The position numbers and the translations under genes are program-made. This document shows, piece by piece, positions 18,297-27,655 of a stretch of 64,000 nucleotides of DNA. The notes below the pieces were generated by a model, which was not told the origin of the DNA, ran no database searches, and saw nothing but the letters and a program-made list of their open reading frames with translations. Every line of letters starts with the position of its first letter. Position 1 is the first letter of the stretch. The DNA is from Akkermansiaceae bacterium UBA2367 (GTDB taxonomy: Bacteria; Verrucomicrobiota; Verrucomicrobiia; Verrucomicrobiales; DEV007): contig DDTJ01000096.1 in NCBI GenBank assembly GCA_002344525.1, positions 3,713-67,712 on the forward strand. Direction: 5' to 3'.

Positions 18297-19988
18297 ATGA
18301 AACCCCGACGCACCATCGCGCTCCTCATCGCCCTTTTCGCCACCGTCGACGCGCAGGCCGATCCCATCGAAACCGACCTCTGCGTCTACGGCGGCACCAG
18401 CGGAGGAGTCGCCGCCGCCGTCGCGGCGGCGCGGATGGGCAAATCCGTTGTCCTTCTCGAACCGGGCCGCCATCTCGGAGGCATGACCTCGGGCGGGCTC
18501 AGCGCGGTCGATATCGGCGATCCCCGCAGTGTCGGCGGGATCGCGAGGGAATATTTCACGAAACTCGCCGCGACGACCGGCACGGTGCTGGCTTGGGACA
18601 AACCTTTCGAAGGCAAGGGCAGCGGCCCGGCCACGGGTGGAGCCTATTCCATCGAACCCCACAAGGCCGAGGCGCTTTTCGACGGGATGGCCCGCGAAGC
18701 GGGCGTGGCGGTTAAGCGTGAAGCCCGGCTCGCCTCGGTGAGAAAGGACGGTGCGCGCATCGTCGAACTGCTACTCGAAGACGGTGCCATCATTCGCGCG
18801 AAAATGTTCCTCGACACCACCTACGAGGGAGACCTGATGGCGAAGGCGGGCGTCAGCTACACCCTTCAGCGCGAAGGCAACGCGAAATACGGCGAGACCT
18901 ACAACGGCATCCACTATCCCGAGAAATACCTGCCCCGCACGAACCACCTCAAACCCGGCCCGAACGGACGCGTCCCCGGCGGGCAAGGCGTGTGGGACCG
19001 CGACTTCCCCCTCGATCCCTACGTGGTGAAAGGCGATCCCTCCAGCGGTCTGCTGCCCTTGGTCCAAGAAGGCGGCCCCGGAGCGCCCGGCGATCCCGCC
19101 CCCGGCGTGCAGGCCTACTGCTTCCGCCTCTGTCTCACCACCGATCCGGCGAATTCCCTCCCCATCGAGCCGCCCGCCGGCTACGATCCGAAACGCTACG
19201 AGATCGTCGCCCGCTTCATCGAGGCCTGCCTCGCCATCGGCGACGAGATGGACCTGCGCTGGTTCTCCAAGCACGACCCCCTGCCGAACGACAAATGGGA
19301 CTTCAACACCGCGACCTTCGGCGGCAACCTGCCCGGCGCGAGCTGGGCCTGGCCCGAGGCCTCCTACGAGGAGCGCAAACAGATCGCGAAAGAGCACGAG
19401 GACTACCACCGCGGCCTCCTCCATTTCCTCGCCGCCGATCCCCGCGTGCCGGAAAAAGTGCGCGAGGACATGAAACGTTTCGGCCTGCCCAGGGACGAGT
19501 TCCGCGGCACCGGCGGCTGGCCGCACCAGATCTACGTCCGCGAGGCGCGACGCATGGTCGGTGGCCTCGTCCTGACCGAACACCACACCTTCGGCCGCGA
19601 GGTCGCGCCGAAGTCCGTCGGACTCGGCAGCTACGGCACCGACACCCACGAGATCCGCCGCATCGCGAAGGACGGCGTCGTCATCCGCGAAGGGAAGACG
19701 GCCACGGGACGCGGCGGCGCACCGCCCTACCCCATCGGCTACGACGCCATCGTACCTAAGCGCGAGGAATGCGAAAACCTCTTCGTCACCTTCGCCCTCA
19801 GCGCCAGCCACACCGCCTTCAGCAGCATCCGCATGGAGCCGGTCTTCATGGTCACGAGCCAGAGCGCGGCGACGGCCGCCTGCTTCGCCATCGACGCGGG
19901 GGTGGCGGCGCAGGAGTTGGATTACGAACCGCTGCGTGAACGCCTGCTCGCCGACGGGCAAGTGCTGGAGTGGGCATCGAAAGAATAA
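18297..19988 (+). CDS. secreted FAD-dependent oxidoreductase (PF12831 type)
   Basis: A 563-residue protein with a signal peptide (TIALLIALFATVDAQA, cleavage near residue 22), followed directly by the FAD-binding block LCVYGGTSGGVAAAVAAARM and a LLEPGRHLGGMTSGGLSAVD loop typical of the FAD-dependent oxidoreductases that PVC bacteria export in many copies. Later blocks include LDTTYEGDLMAKAGVSY and a C-terminal FAD contact around SQSAATAACFAIDAG. The dinucleotide motif is GGxSGG, not GxGxxG, as is usual in this subfamily. The substrate is unknown; homologues sit near polysaccharide-degradation genes. Start ATG at 18297 was chosen because it gives the signal peptide; upstream codons are non-conserved. 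Confidence 0.88.
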   Translation: MKPRRTIALLIALFATVDAQADPIETDLCVYGGTSGGVAAAVAAARMGKSVVLLEPGRHLGGMTSGGLSAVDIGDPRSVGGIAREYFTKLAATTGTVLAWDKPFEGKGSGPATGGAYSIEPHKAEALFDGMAREAGVAVKREARLASVRKDGARIVELLLEDGAIIRAKMFLDTTYEGDLMAKAGVSYTLQREGNAKYGETYNGIHYPEKYLPRTNHLKPGPNGRVPGGQGVWDRDFPLDPYVVKGDPSSGLLPLVQEGGPGAPGDPAPGVQAYCFRLCLTTDPANSLPIEPPAGYDPKRYEIVARFIEACLAIGDEMDLRWFSKHDPLPNDKWDFNTATFGGNLPGASWAWPEASYEERKQIAKEHEDYHRGLLHFLAADPRVPEKVREDMKRFGLPRDEFRGTGGWPHQIYVREARRMVGGLVLTEHHTFGREVAPKSVGLGSYGTDTHEIRRIAKDGVVIREGKTATGRGGAPPYPIGYDAIVPKREECENLFVTFALSASHTAFSSIRMEPVFMVTSQSAATAACFAIDAGVAAQELDYEPLRERLLADGQVLEWASKE

Positions 19989-20060
19989 GGTGAAGGCCCT
20001 GCCGTCCCCTCCATCCAACCGGCGCGTGTCTCACCCGAAACCCAGCGCACCCCGCAGTTC

Positions 20061-21023
20061 TCACCGCAACTCGCGCCACTTCCGGAATTCCTCAATGACT
20101 TCCTCCCGCGAGCAACGGGGGCGCAGCGCGGTGCGCACGCGGAAACCGTATTCCTTGCCGACCTCGGGCTTCTCGACGATGAACTGGAAATCCCACGCGG
20201 GATTCGTCGTCAGCCGCTCGGCGTTCACGCCTCCCCCGCTGGGCGATTGGGTGAAGCGGATCCCCTCGCTACGGTCGAACATCACCACCCAAGTCAGCTC
20301 GTCGATGTGCCCGTAGAAAAACGGCTCGTCGAAACGGAAGCGGGAGAAGCTCTTGAACAGGGTGTCGCGCCCGTCGTCGGCGAAGGTCATCTCGAAGCGG
20401 TCGTCGCGGTGGCGGACGGTGCTTTGGTCGTTGTGCCACTGCGGGCAGAACTGGGTCCACAGACCGCCCCGCTGGTCCTCCAGCCCGCCGAGGAAATGGA
20501 GGCTCTTGTCCTCGGGCGCGTCCATGTAGCTCGCCCAGAACAAGGCGAGGTAGCCCCGCTCGAACACAGGGCGGTGCGCGACGCAACGGAAGTCCATCTC
20601 CAGATAGTGCGGCGCGACGAGACGGAAGCGCGTCCAGCTCTCCACATGGGACACCGGCGTCGGAGGCTGGTGCAGCTCCGCCTCGCTTTCGCTGATCTTT
20701 CGCAATTCCATCGGGGCGTGGCGGGGTTCGAAAAAGACCTCGTTGTCCGCAAGCGGGCTGCCGGTGACAATGTGTTCGAGGTTCAACCCCGCGACCGTCG
20801 GCACGAACACGCTGCGCGCCCCCGTCGAATGCCGCAGGCTCCACACCCCGTTGTAGCCGGCCCGGTGCCCGCCCTCCGCCGAATTGTCGCCGACCACCGC
20901 CGTCAACTCGCCGACCCGCAAGGTGGTCCAGCCCGGTCCTTCCTCCTCCGCGGCCAAGGACAAGCACCCGACAGCCCCCAGCGCGGCGCAAGCGATCGAA
21001 ATCGTCTTCGTTTTCATCTTCAT
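20061..21023 (-). CDS. secreted protein of unknown function
   Basis: 320 residues with a signal peptide (KTISIACAALGAVGCLSLAAEE). The mature part is a predicted all-beta protein rich in aromatic residues and acidic turns, for example GYLALFWASYMDAPEDKSLH, GLWTQFCPQWHND and ELTWVVMFDRSEGIRF. The pattern of repeated strands with W/F and ending FRKWRELR suggests a galactose-mutarotase-like beta-sandwich of the kind found in PVC exported proteins of unknown function, but I cannot name the family. It is convergent with the FAD oxidoreductase and divergent from the CocE-like hydrolase. Confidence that it is a real gene is high; the function is unassigned. Confidence 0.8.
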   Translation of the reverse strand: MKMKTKTISIACAALGAVGCLSLAAEEEGPGWTTLRVGELTAVVGDNSAEGGHRAGYNGVWSLRHSTGARSVFVPTVAGLNLEHIVTGSPLADNEVFFEPRHAPMELRKISESEAELHQPPTPVSHVESWTRFRLVAPHYLEMDFRCVAHRPVFERGYLALFWASYMDAPEDKSLHFLGGLEDQRGGLWTQFCPQWHNDQSTVRHRDDRFEMTFADDGRDTLFKSFSRFRFDEPFFYGHIDELTWVVMFDRSEGIRFTQSPSGGGVNAERLTTNPAWDFQFIVEKPEVGKEYGFRVRTALRPRCSREEVIEEFRKWRELR

Positions 21024-21072
21024 CGAACGACGAGAGTCTCAAAATCCGGGGCAAGCGTCAAGCCACGCAAAA

Positions 21073-21161
21073 GGGAGCGCGGGCACTCCTGCCCGCATTT
21101 TGAATGCTACGCGGCTCCGCCGCCATGCCTTTCGACGGCGGGCAGGAGTGCCCGCGCTCCC
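21073..21161. repeat. intergenic palindromic repeat, copy 2
   Basis: Perfectly complementary 24-base arms at 21073-21096 and 21138-21161 (left arm starts GGGAGCGCGGGCACTCC) flank a 41-base loop. The same arms occur at 14675-14755. It lies between two divergent genes, so it cannot be acting simply as a terminator for either. Confidence 0.9.
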
Positions 21162-21227
21162 TTCCCTTCTCCCTTCCCGGCTGTCCATCGGATCAAAATG
21201 CGCTAGCGTGTCCGCGATCCTCCCGAC

Positions 21228-23093
21228 ATGACCCTGCCCCCCGCGCCTGCCCACCGTCTTCTCTCCATCCTCCTGCTCTGGACGCTGGCAACGTCTCCCC
21301 TCCCCGCCGACGAAGCGGTCCGGGCGCAGTTGCTCGCGCTCCACGGCCTCTTCGACGCCGACCGCGACGGCAGCCTCTCCTCCGAGGAGCAGGCCCTCGC
21401 GGCGGCGGCGGTGAAAGAGCGCTTCGGGGAATCCTGGTCCCGGCGCGTGGAGCAACTCTTCCGACGGGCCAAGGGAAGCGAGCAAGCCATCTCCACCGAA
21501 CGCTGGAAAGAAGAGGTCGCCGCCTTCGGCAAGCCAACCAAGCCGGAGACCGTCTCCCTTCCCATGAGCGACGGCGCGAGGCTGGCGACCGACCTCTACC
21601 TGCCCGGCGGCGAGGGACCTTTCCCCGCCGTGGTGCTCCGCACGCCCTACGGACGTGGCGACCAGGGACAAGCCTCCTTTCTCACCGGACTCGGCATCGC
21701 CGTCGTGATCCAAGACATGCGGGGCCGCTTCGACTCCGAAGGTGAGAACCTGCCCTTCCACGGCTGCGGCTGGGCCGAGCACCGCGACGGAGCCGACACC
21801 GTCGCCTGGATCCGGCAGCAGCCTTGGAGCGACGGTCAAGTGGGCACGGCGGGCGGCTCCGCCGGAGGCATCACCCAGAACCTGCTCGCGGCGGCGGCAC
21901 CGGAGGGACTGGCCGCACAGCACATCGCCGTCGCCATCGGCAGCCTCTACGAAGCCTCCTACATCGGCGGGGCCTTCCGCAAGGCCGACATCGAGAACTG
22001 GACCACGGGCAACCGCTTCGATCCCAAGGCCCTCGCCGCGATGCGCGAGCACCCCGCCTACGACGACTACTGGCGGCGCTCCGACACGAGGCTCAAAGCC
22101 GAAGCCAAGGACGTGCCCGCCGTCCACCTTGGCGGCTGGTTCGACATGTTCGCCCAAGGCACCCTCGACGAATTCACCGAACGCCAGCATCGCGGCGGTC
22201 CCAAGGCGCGCGGCAAACAGAAGCTCGTGATGGGTCCTTGGGCGCACGGTCTAGGGCGGATGCCAGTGGGCGAACTGACCTTTCCCGACAGCGCCATGCC
22301 GCCGAACTTCGCGCCCGACCGCTGGTTCGAGCATTACCTCCTCGGCATCGCCAACGGCGTCGAGGCCGAGCCCGCCGTCCTCTACTACACGATGGGCGAC
22401 ACCACCGATCCCTCCGCGCCGGGCAACGAATGGAGGCAGGCCGAGGATTGGCCCGTCCCCGCCGAGGAGACCGCCTTCCACTTCCACCGCGACGGCACGC
22501 TCTCCACCACCGCGCCCGGAGCCGAGGCCGCCGATGCGCATATCGAATACACCTTCGACCCCGCCGCCCCCTGCCCCACCGTGGGCGGGCACAACCTGAC
22601 CCTGCCCAGCGGCCCGATGGACCAGCGATCCGTCGAGGGACGCAAGGATGTGGTCAGCTTCACCTCCGAGGCCCTCGCCGAGCCTCTCGAAGTCACCGGA
22701 CGCATCAAGGCGAAGGTTTTCCTCTCCTCCTCCGCCTCCGACACCGATCTCTCCGTGCGGCTCTGCGACGTCTATCCCGACGGGAAAAGTTACCTCATCG
22801 CCGAAGGCATGCTGCGCCTGCGCCACTGCCATTCGATGGAGACGCCCGAGCCGCTCGTCCCCGGCCGCGTCGAGGAGGTCGAGGTGGACTGCTGGTCCAC
22901 CAGCATCGTCTTCAACCAGGGGCATCGCATTCGGGTCAGCGTCACCTCCAGCAACTACCCCCGCTTCGACCTCAACCCCGGCACCGGCAAGCCTTGGAGC
23001 GAGGACGGCGAAAAGGTAAAGCAGACTAACCGCATCGGGTGCGACCCCGCGCAGCCCTCGCGAATCGTGCTACCAGTGGTGAAGGCGCGTTGA
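21228..23093 (+). CDS. secreted CocE/NonD-family hydrolase with EF-hand
   Basis: A 621-residue exported serine hydrolase of the Xaa-Pro dipeptidyl-peptidase (S15)/CocE family. It has a signal peptide (LLSILLLWTLATSPLPA), then an EF-hand-like loop FDADRDGSLSSEEQALA near residue 41, then an alpha/beta hydrolase domain. The serine nucleophile is in GTAGGSAGGITQN, preceded by VVIQDMRGRFDSEGE, the family oxyanion block. The C-terminal jelly-roll domain (from about residue 470: GRIKAKVFLSSSASDTDLSV, GHRIRVSVTSSNYPRFDLNP) is complete, so the protein is full length. Members cleave esters or amides; the substrate is not evident. The N-terminal calcium-binding loop is not part of the usual CocE architecture. 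Start ATG at 21228. Confidence 0.92.
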   Translation: MTLPPAPAHRLLSILLLWTLATSPLPADEAVRAQLLALHGLFDADRDGSLSSEEQALAAAAVKERFGESWSRRVEQLFRRAKGSEQAISTERWKEEVAAFGKPTKPETVSLPMSDGARLATDLYLPGGEGPFPAVVLRTPYGRGDQGQASFLTGLGIAVVIQDMRGRFDSEGENLPFHGCGWAEHRDGADTVAWIRQQPWSDGQVGTAGGSAGGITQNLLAAAAPEGLAAQHIAVAIGSLYEASYIGGAFRKADIENWTTGNRFDPKALAAMREHPAYDDYWRRSDTRLKAEAKDVPAVHLGGWFDMFAQGTLDEFTERQHRGGPKARGKQKLVMGPWAHGLGRMPVGELTFPDSAMPPNFAPDRWFEHYLLGIANGVEAEPAVLYYTMGDTTDPSAPGNEWRQAEDWPVPAEETAFHFHRDGTLSTTAPGAEAADAHIEYTFDPAAPCPTVGGHNLTLPSGPMDQRSVEGRKDVVSFTSEALAEPLEVTGRIKAKVFLSSSASDTDLSVRLCDVYPDGKSYLIAEGMLRLRHCHSMETPEPLVPGRVEEVEVDCWSTSIVFNQGHRIRVSVTSSNYPRFDLNPGTGKPWSEDGEKVKQTNRIGCDPAQPSRIVLPVVKAR

Positions 23094-23274
23094 GCGAAGC
23101 TCCCTCTCGTGGACGCTCGCCTGTCACCTCCCTCATCGAGGGCGGGCCGGGTTCTTCAACGCCCGACCAAGGTCGATGCCTCCACAAAGCAGGATGAACT
23201 GCCACGGAACGCACTGAATTTCACGGAAGATTCCCTGCCCGGAAAGCCAATGCCAAAACCTTCTTCCGCCCCCC
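23094..23274. other. spacer between convergent genes
   Basis: It contains a short CACGGAA-type repetition around 23200-23230 (GCCACGGAACGCACTGAATT, then TTCACGGAAG) and no gene. It separates the CocE-like hydrolase and DUF1501 stops. I see no strong terminator hairpin. Confidence 0.4.
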
Positions 23275-24720
23275 TCAAGCGATCAACTCCGTCACCACCC
23301 GCGCCTCGGGGTTCATGATGAGCGACTGGGGCGTGCCGCCGCGCCGGTAGACCAGTTCCTTGGCGTCGAGGCCGAAAAGGTGCAGCAGGGTGGCGTGGTA
23401 GTCGTAGTGGTTCACCACGTCCTCCACCGCATTGTGGCCGAATTCGTCCGTCGCCCCGTGGATGTGCCCGGCCTTGAAGCCGCCTCCCGCCACCCACATG
23501 CTGAAGCCGTAGGTGTTGTGGTCGCGACCGACGGATTTGCGGTCGCCCTTCGTCGCCCCGGCCCGGTTCTGGATCACGGGGAGACGCCCCATCTCCCCTC
23601 CCCAATGCACGATGGTGCTGTCGAGGAGACCGCGCTGCTTCAGGTCGCGCACGAGGGCGGCCGCCGGCTTGTCCACGTATACGCAGGCGGCGGGCAGGCC
23701 CGTGAGGATGTTGGCGTGGTTGTCCCAAGTCTGGTTGCCGGTGAAGACGGAGACGAAGCGCACCCCGCGCTCGACGAGGCGGCGGGCGATGAGGCAGCGG
23801 GTGCCGAAGTCGTCGGTCTCCTTCTCGCCGATGCCATACATCTTCTTCGTGGCCTCGCTCTCCTGGGAGAGGTCGAGGGCCTCCTTCGCCGCGATCTGCA
23901 TCCGCGCGGCGAGCTCGAAGCTCTGGATGCGCGCCTCCAGCTCGCTCTCACCAGGACGCTCGGCGAGGTGGCGGCGGTTGAGCCCGTCGACAAAGCCGAG
24001 GTAGCGCTCCTGCGCCGCGCCTTTCAGCGACATGGGCGGGTCGAGGTTGAGGATGCGCGGCTCCTTCGGCCGGATCACGGTGCCTTGGTAGAGCGAGGGC
24101 AGCCAGCCGTTGGTGAAGTTGTCCACGCCGAGCACGGGGAGGCCGCGCGGATCGGTGAGGGCAACGTAGGCGGGCAGGTCGCGGCTTTCCGAGCCGAGGC
24201 CGTAGGTGATCCAGCTCCCGAGGGTCGGGCGGCCCGTCAGGACCGATCCGTTGTGCAGCGCGTTGATGGACTGGCCGTGGTTGTTCACCCCGGTGCGCAT
24301 CGAGCGGATCATGGTGATGTCGTCGGCGATCCCGGCCATGTGCGGGACGAGCTCGCTGAAGTCCATGCCGGATTGACCGTGCTTGGAGAATTTCCACGGC
24401 GAGGCCATCACCTCGCGGCTCGCGCCGGCGGCGTCGTCGTATTTCACCTCGCCGGGGAAGTCCTTGCCATCGAGACGGTCCAGCTCGGGCTTGGGGTCGA
24501 ACATGTCGATGTGGCTCGGCCCACCCTGCATGAACATGGAGATCATCGCCTTGGCTTGGCCGAAGCCATGGTGGGGCGGTTTCGGCAGGTTGTCGAAGCT
24601 CTGCGCGGCGTCGCCCGACAGGGTCGGGTTGGCGAGCAGACCCTGTTCCTTCAGCAAGGTGGCGAGGGCGATGCCGCCGAGGCCGTAGCCGCGTTCGAGA
24701 AAGTCGCGTCGGGTGAGCAT
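23275..24720 (-). CDS. DUF1501 secreted protein
   Basis: 481 residues of the DUF1501 family, an exported alkaline-phosphatase-fold relative common in PVC genomes and usually encoded next to a DUF1549/DUF1553 cytochrome protein, as here. The N-terminus MLTRRDFLERGYGLGGIALA is a twin-arginine-type signal. Family blocks are FMQGGPSHIDMFDPKPEL (metal-binding region near residue 65), MRTGVNNHGQSINALHNGS, TWDNHANILTGLP, WGGEMGRLP and DHNTYGFSMWVAGGGFKAG. The histidines and aspartates of the sulfatase-like metal site are all present. The gene lies 158 bases downstream of the DUF1549/DUF1553 gene on the same strand, so joint expression is likely. The biochemical activity of the family is not established. 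Confidence 0.95.
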   Translation of the reverse strand: MLTRRDFLERGYGLGGIALATLLKEQGLLANPTLSGDAAQSFDNLPKPPHHGFGQAKAMISMFMQGGPSHIDMFDPKPELDRLDGKDFPGEVKYDDAAGASREVMASPWKFSKHGQSGMDFSELVPHMAGIADDITMIRSMRTGVNNHGQSINALHNGSVLTGRPTLGSWITYGLGSESRDLPAYVALTDPRGLPVLGVDNFTNGWLPSLYQGTVIRPKEPRILNLDPPMSLKGAAQERYLGFVDGLNRRHLAERPGESELEARIQSFELAARMQIAAKEALDLSQESEATKKMYGIGEKETDDFGTRCLIARRLVERGVRFVSVFTGNQTWDNHANILTGLPAACVYVDKPAAALVRDLKQRGLLDSTIVHWGGEMGRLPVIQNRAGATKGDRKSVGRDHNTYGFSMWVAGGGFKAGHIHGATDEFGHNAVEDVVNHYDYHATLLHLFGLDAKELVYRRGGTPQSLIMNPEARVVTELIA

Positions 24721-24772
24721 GGTCGGGTATAGGAGTAGAGGATCGTCAATACTGCTTAGATTCCATCTTTCT

Positions 24773-24852
24773 GAATTCGCGAAAATTCGTGGCCATTCGC
24801 GTTAAAAAAGGAACGCGAATCACCGCAAATGGAACGCGAATGGCCGCGAATC
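24773..24852. repeat. ATTCGCG/CGCGAAT short-repeat cluster
   Basis: Several degenerate units of the type ATTCGCG or CGCGAAT and CGCAAAT, spaced by 2-4 bases, lie between the DUF1549/DUF1553 and DUF1501 genes. The first half reads ATTCGCG and the second half its complement CGCGAAT, so the segment can fold back. The same unit occurs at 35648-35704 and 52711-52905. Confidence 0.75.
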
Positions 24853-24878
24853 AAGAGGATGAAGTGGCGTCGGCATGG

Positions 24879-27566
24879 TCAATCGACATACAAAAATTCG
24901 TTCGCGCTCATCAGCGCGTGACCGAGCGCAGCCAGCCCCATGAGTCGACCCGGGGCATCGGTCTTTTCTGCCGGGCCGGCGGATTTCTCCAGCTTCGCCG
25001 GTTCGACGGTGTAATGCGCGGTCTGGAGAGTCAAGAAAGCGACTCCCGCCTCCAGCTCCTCGCTCGACGCCTCGCGCCCGTAGACGAGCCGCCAAGCATG
25101 GCGCACCTGCTCCTCGTAGGACGCGCCGCCGCATTCCTTCATCATCCGCTCGCCGAAGTGCTGGGCGAACTCGCGCATCCCGAGGTTGTTCATCAGCAGG
25201 AGGCTCTGCGGGCTGACGGTGGTGACGGGGCGGATCTCGCAGTTCGGCGTAGTCATGTCAGGCGCGTCGAAGGCGGCGAACATCTCCAGCGGGCGCGAGC
25301 GACGGATCTGCACGTAGACGCTGCGGCGGAATTCCTCGCCTTCGAGCGGCACGTATTTCCCGGTCTGGCGCCCGGCGGTGTCGGTGGTGTCGATGCCGAG
25401 GACGACCTGCCCCTCTTCGGTCAGCATCACGGGAACAGGTGAGCCGCCGGGCTTCGGATTGAGCTTGCCGGAGACGACGAGGAGGGCGTCGCGTAGGATC
25501 TCGGCCTCCAAACGGCGCTTGTTCTGACGGCTGAGGAGGCGGTTGTCGGGGTCGATGCGGTCGCGCTCGGCGTCGCGGGCGGACTTCTGCCGCCATGTGT
25601 GGCTGGTCAGGATGAGGCGGTGCAACTCCTTCAAGCTCCAGCCTTTGGCCATGAACTCGGAAGCCAGCCAGTCGAGCAGTTCGGGATGGCTCGGGGCCTC
25701 GCCGAGATGCCCGAAATCGGTCGGGGTTTTCACGAGTCCGGTGCCGAAGTGGTGCATCCAGACGCGGTTGACGATGACACGGGCGAGGAGGGGATGCCCG
25801 CCGTCGGTGAGCATTTCGGCGAAAGCGAGGCGGCGGCCAGTGGTGGGAAGCCCGTCGAGCTTCTCCGGTAGCTCGGTCTTCCGCCACCCTGCCAGAATCG
25901 CCAAATCGGAGGGCTTCATCGCATCTTTGGGCGACTCGGGATTGCCACGGTGGAAAAGACGGGTCGCGGGGATGGCCCCGGGCTTCGCGGGCAGTTCGGC
26001 GAAGGCGTGGACGAAGTCCTCCTGCGGCTTCGTCGCCCGCACCTTCGCGGCCTCGTCGGCCATCTCCTTGAGAGTGGCGGCGTGCTTGGTCTTGTAGGTG
26101 GTGTCGTAGAGGTAGAGCGAACCGCCGCTGAGCTTTTCGACGGTGGGATGCTGCTTGAGCAGGGCGGCCTGCTCGGGCGTGCGATCCTTCACGACGGTGC
26201 GGTAGGCGGTGCGCAGGGGCTCGCGGACGGCTTCGTCACACTTCGCCAGCTCCTTTTCGAGGACTTCGGTGATGAACTCCTCCTGCTTCGCGAGGCGGGC
26301 CTCGTCGATCTTCTTCGCTTCGGCCTCGACGGCGGCGGCCTCGGCCTTCTGCTCCTTGGTATGCAGGGAGACGAGGCGTCGGGCGGGCTGGCGCCAGTTC
26401 GCCGGGTCGAAGCCGGGCTCGAAGACGGCGCGCAACTCGTAGAAATCGGCCTGGGTGATGGGATCGTAGCGGTGGTCGTGGCATTCGGCGCACTGGATGG
26501 TCATCCCGTAGAGGGAGTTGGCGACGATCTTGATGGTGTCGGTGATCGTCGCGTTGCGGGCGAGGAGGGTGTTCTCCGAGGCCGTGCCGTCGGGAGCCAT
26601 GCGGAGAAATCCGGTCGCGGCGAGGAGCGCGGCGTAGCGCTTTTTCTCCGCCTCGGTCGGGGAGTCGGCATGCAGGCCGAGCTTCGCCGCGATCTCGTCG
26701 CCGGCGAGCTGCTCCCGCACGAATTCGTCGAAGGGCTTGTCGGCGTTCAGCGCGTCGATGACATAGTCGCGATACCGCCACGCGTGGGGTCGCTCGGTGT
26801 CGCGCTCGTTGAAGCCGTCGGAGTCGGCGTAGCCGGCCACGTCAAGCCAGTGGCGGCCCCAGCGTTCGCCGTAGGCCGGGGAAGCGAGATAGCGATCAAC
26901 GAGCTGGGACCACTCGGCGTCGGTGAAGCTTGCCATATCGTGACCCGTGACCCGTGACTCCTGACCCGTGACCGCCCCCGGCGGCAAGCCGACCAGATCG
27001 AAGGCGAGACGGCGGTGGAGCGTGGCGGCGTCGGCCTCGTCGGAGAAGGAGAGGCCCTTTTCCTCCAGCTTCGCGCGGACGAAGGCGTCGATGGGATTGC
27101 GCTCGCGGGGATCGGCCTTCGCGGGCGCGTCGGGGCGCGAGATGGGCTGGATCGACCACCAGTCGCGCTCCTCCTCGGTGAACTGGTGCTCGGGGCCGAG
27201 GGTCTCGGGCTCGGGACGCAGGGTCGGGGCACCCGCGAGGATCCATTGCTCGACCGTGGCGATGTCGGCGTCGGAGAGCTTCGCCTGCCCCTTCGGCATG
27301 TCGCCGCTCTTGAGCACTTCGAGGAGGTGGCTTTCGAGCGGCTTGCCCGCGACGAAGGCCGGGCCGGAATCCCCGCCTTTTGCGAGGAAACGGGCGAGCC
27401 GCACGTCGAGCCCGCCCTTGGTCTCGCCATCCTCGCCGTGGCAGTGGAAGCAGTGCGCCTTGAGGATGGGACGCACGTCCTTTTCAAACGAAGGCACGGC
27501 GACAAGGCTCGTCACGGGAAAAAAGGTGACGATGGCGAGACAGAGACGGGCGGTCCGGGACGTCAT
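24879..27566 (-). CDS. DUF1549/DUF1553 cytochrome-like protein (PSCyt1-PSD1)
   Basis: An 895-residue exported protein with a signal peptide (ARLCLAIVTFFPVTSLVAVPSF). Domains: planctomycete cytochrome-C-like domain with haem motif CFHCH near residue 37; DUF1549 (LHRRLAFDLVGLPP, SPAYGERWGRHWLDVAGYAD, RNATITDTIKIVANS, CAECHDHRYDPITQ, the last with a second CxxCH); a central charged helical region; C-terminal DUF1553 (DGGHPLLARVIVNRVWMHHFG, RRSVYVQIRRSRPLEMFAAFD). The pairing with DUF1501 is the standard PVC arrangement. Start ATG at 27566 is preferred over 27599 because it begins the signal peptide. An in-frame run of heptamers inserts about 12 residues inside the DUF1549 domain. Confidence 0.95.
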   Translation of the reverse strand: MTSRTARLCLAIVTFFPVTSLVAVPSFEKDVRPILKAHCFHCHGEDGETKGGLDVRLARFLAKGGDSGPAFVAGKPLESHLLEVLKSGDMPKGQAKLSDADIATVEQWILAGAPTLRPEPETLGPEHQFTEEERDWWSIQPISRPDAPAKADPRERNPIDAFVRAKLEEKGLSFSDEADAATLHRRLAFDLVGLPPGAVTGQESRVTGHDMASFTDAEWSQLVDRYLASPAYGERWGRHWLDVAGYADSDGFNERDTERPHAWRYRDYVIDALNADKPFDEFVREQLAGDEIAAKLGLHADSPTEAEKKRYAALLAATGFLRMAPDGTASENTLLARNATITDTIKIVANSLYGMTIQCAECHDHRYDPITQADFYELRAVFEPGFDPANWRQPARRLVSLHTKEQKAEAAAVEAEAKKIDEARLAKQEEFITEVLEKELAKCDEAVREPLRTAYRTVVKDRTPEQAALLKQHPTVEKLSGGSLYLYDTTYKTKHAATLKEMADEAAKVRATKPQEDFVHAFAELPAKPGAIPATRLFHRGNPESPKDAMKPSDLAILAGWRKTELPEKLDGLPTTGRRLAFAEMLTDGGHPLLARVIVNRVWMHHFGTGLVKTPTDFGHLGEAPSHPELLDWLASEFMAKGWSLKELHRLILTSHTWRQKSARDAERDRIDPDNRLLSRQNKRRLEAEILRDALLVVSGKLNPKPGGSPVPVMLTEEGQVVLGIDTTDTAGRQTGKYVPLEGEEFRRSVYVQIRRSRPLEMFAAFDAPDMTTPNCEIRPVTTVSPQSLLLMNNLGMREFAQHFGERMMKECGGASYEEQVRHAWRLVYGREASSEELEAGVAFLTLQTAHYTVEPAKLEKSAGPAEKTDAPGRLMGLAALGHALMSANEFLYVD
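26940..26973. repeat. heptamer repeat inside the DUF1549 coding region
   Basis: Five consecutive 7-base units (GTGACCC twice, GTGACTC, CTGACCC, then GTGACC) read in frame on the minus strand as GAVTGQESRVTGHD. They fall between LVGLPP and the FTDAEW helix, a place where family members normally have only a short linker. Confidence 0.85.
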
Positions 27567-27655
27567 TGTGGCAAAAGGAAATAAACCCTTCAAACCCAAG
27601 CGGGAAAGGACGGATTGACGTGAGGGGCAGAATCGATCCCTCCGTCAGCGAGCCC

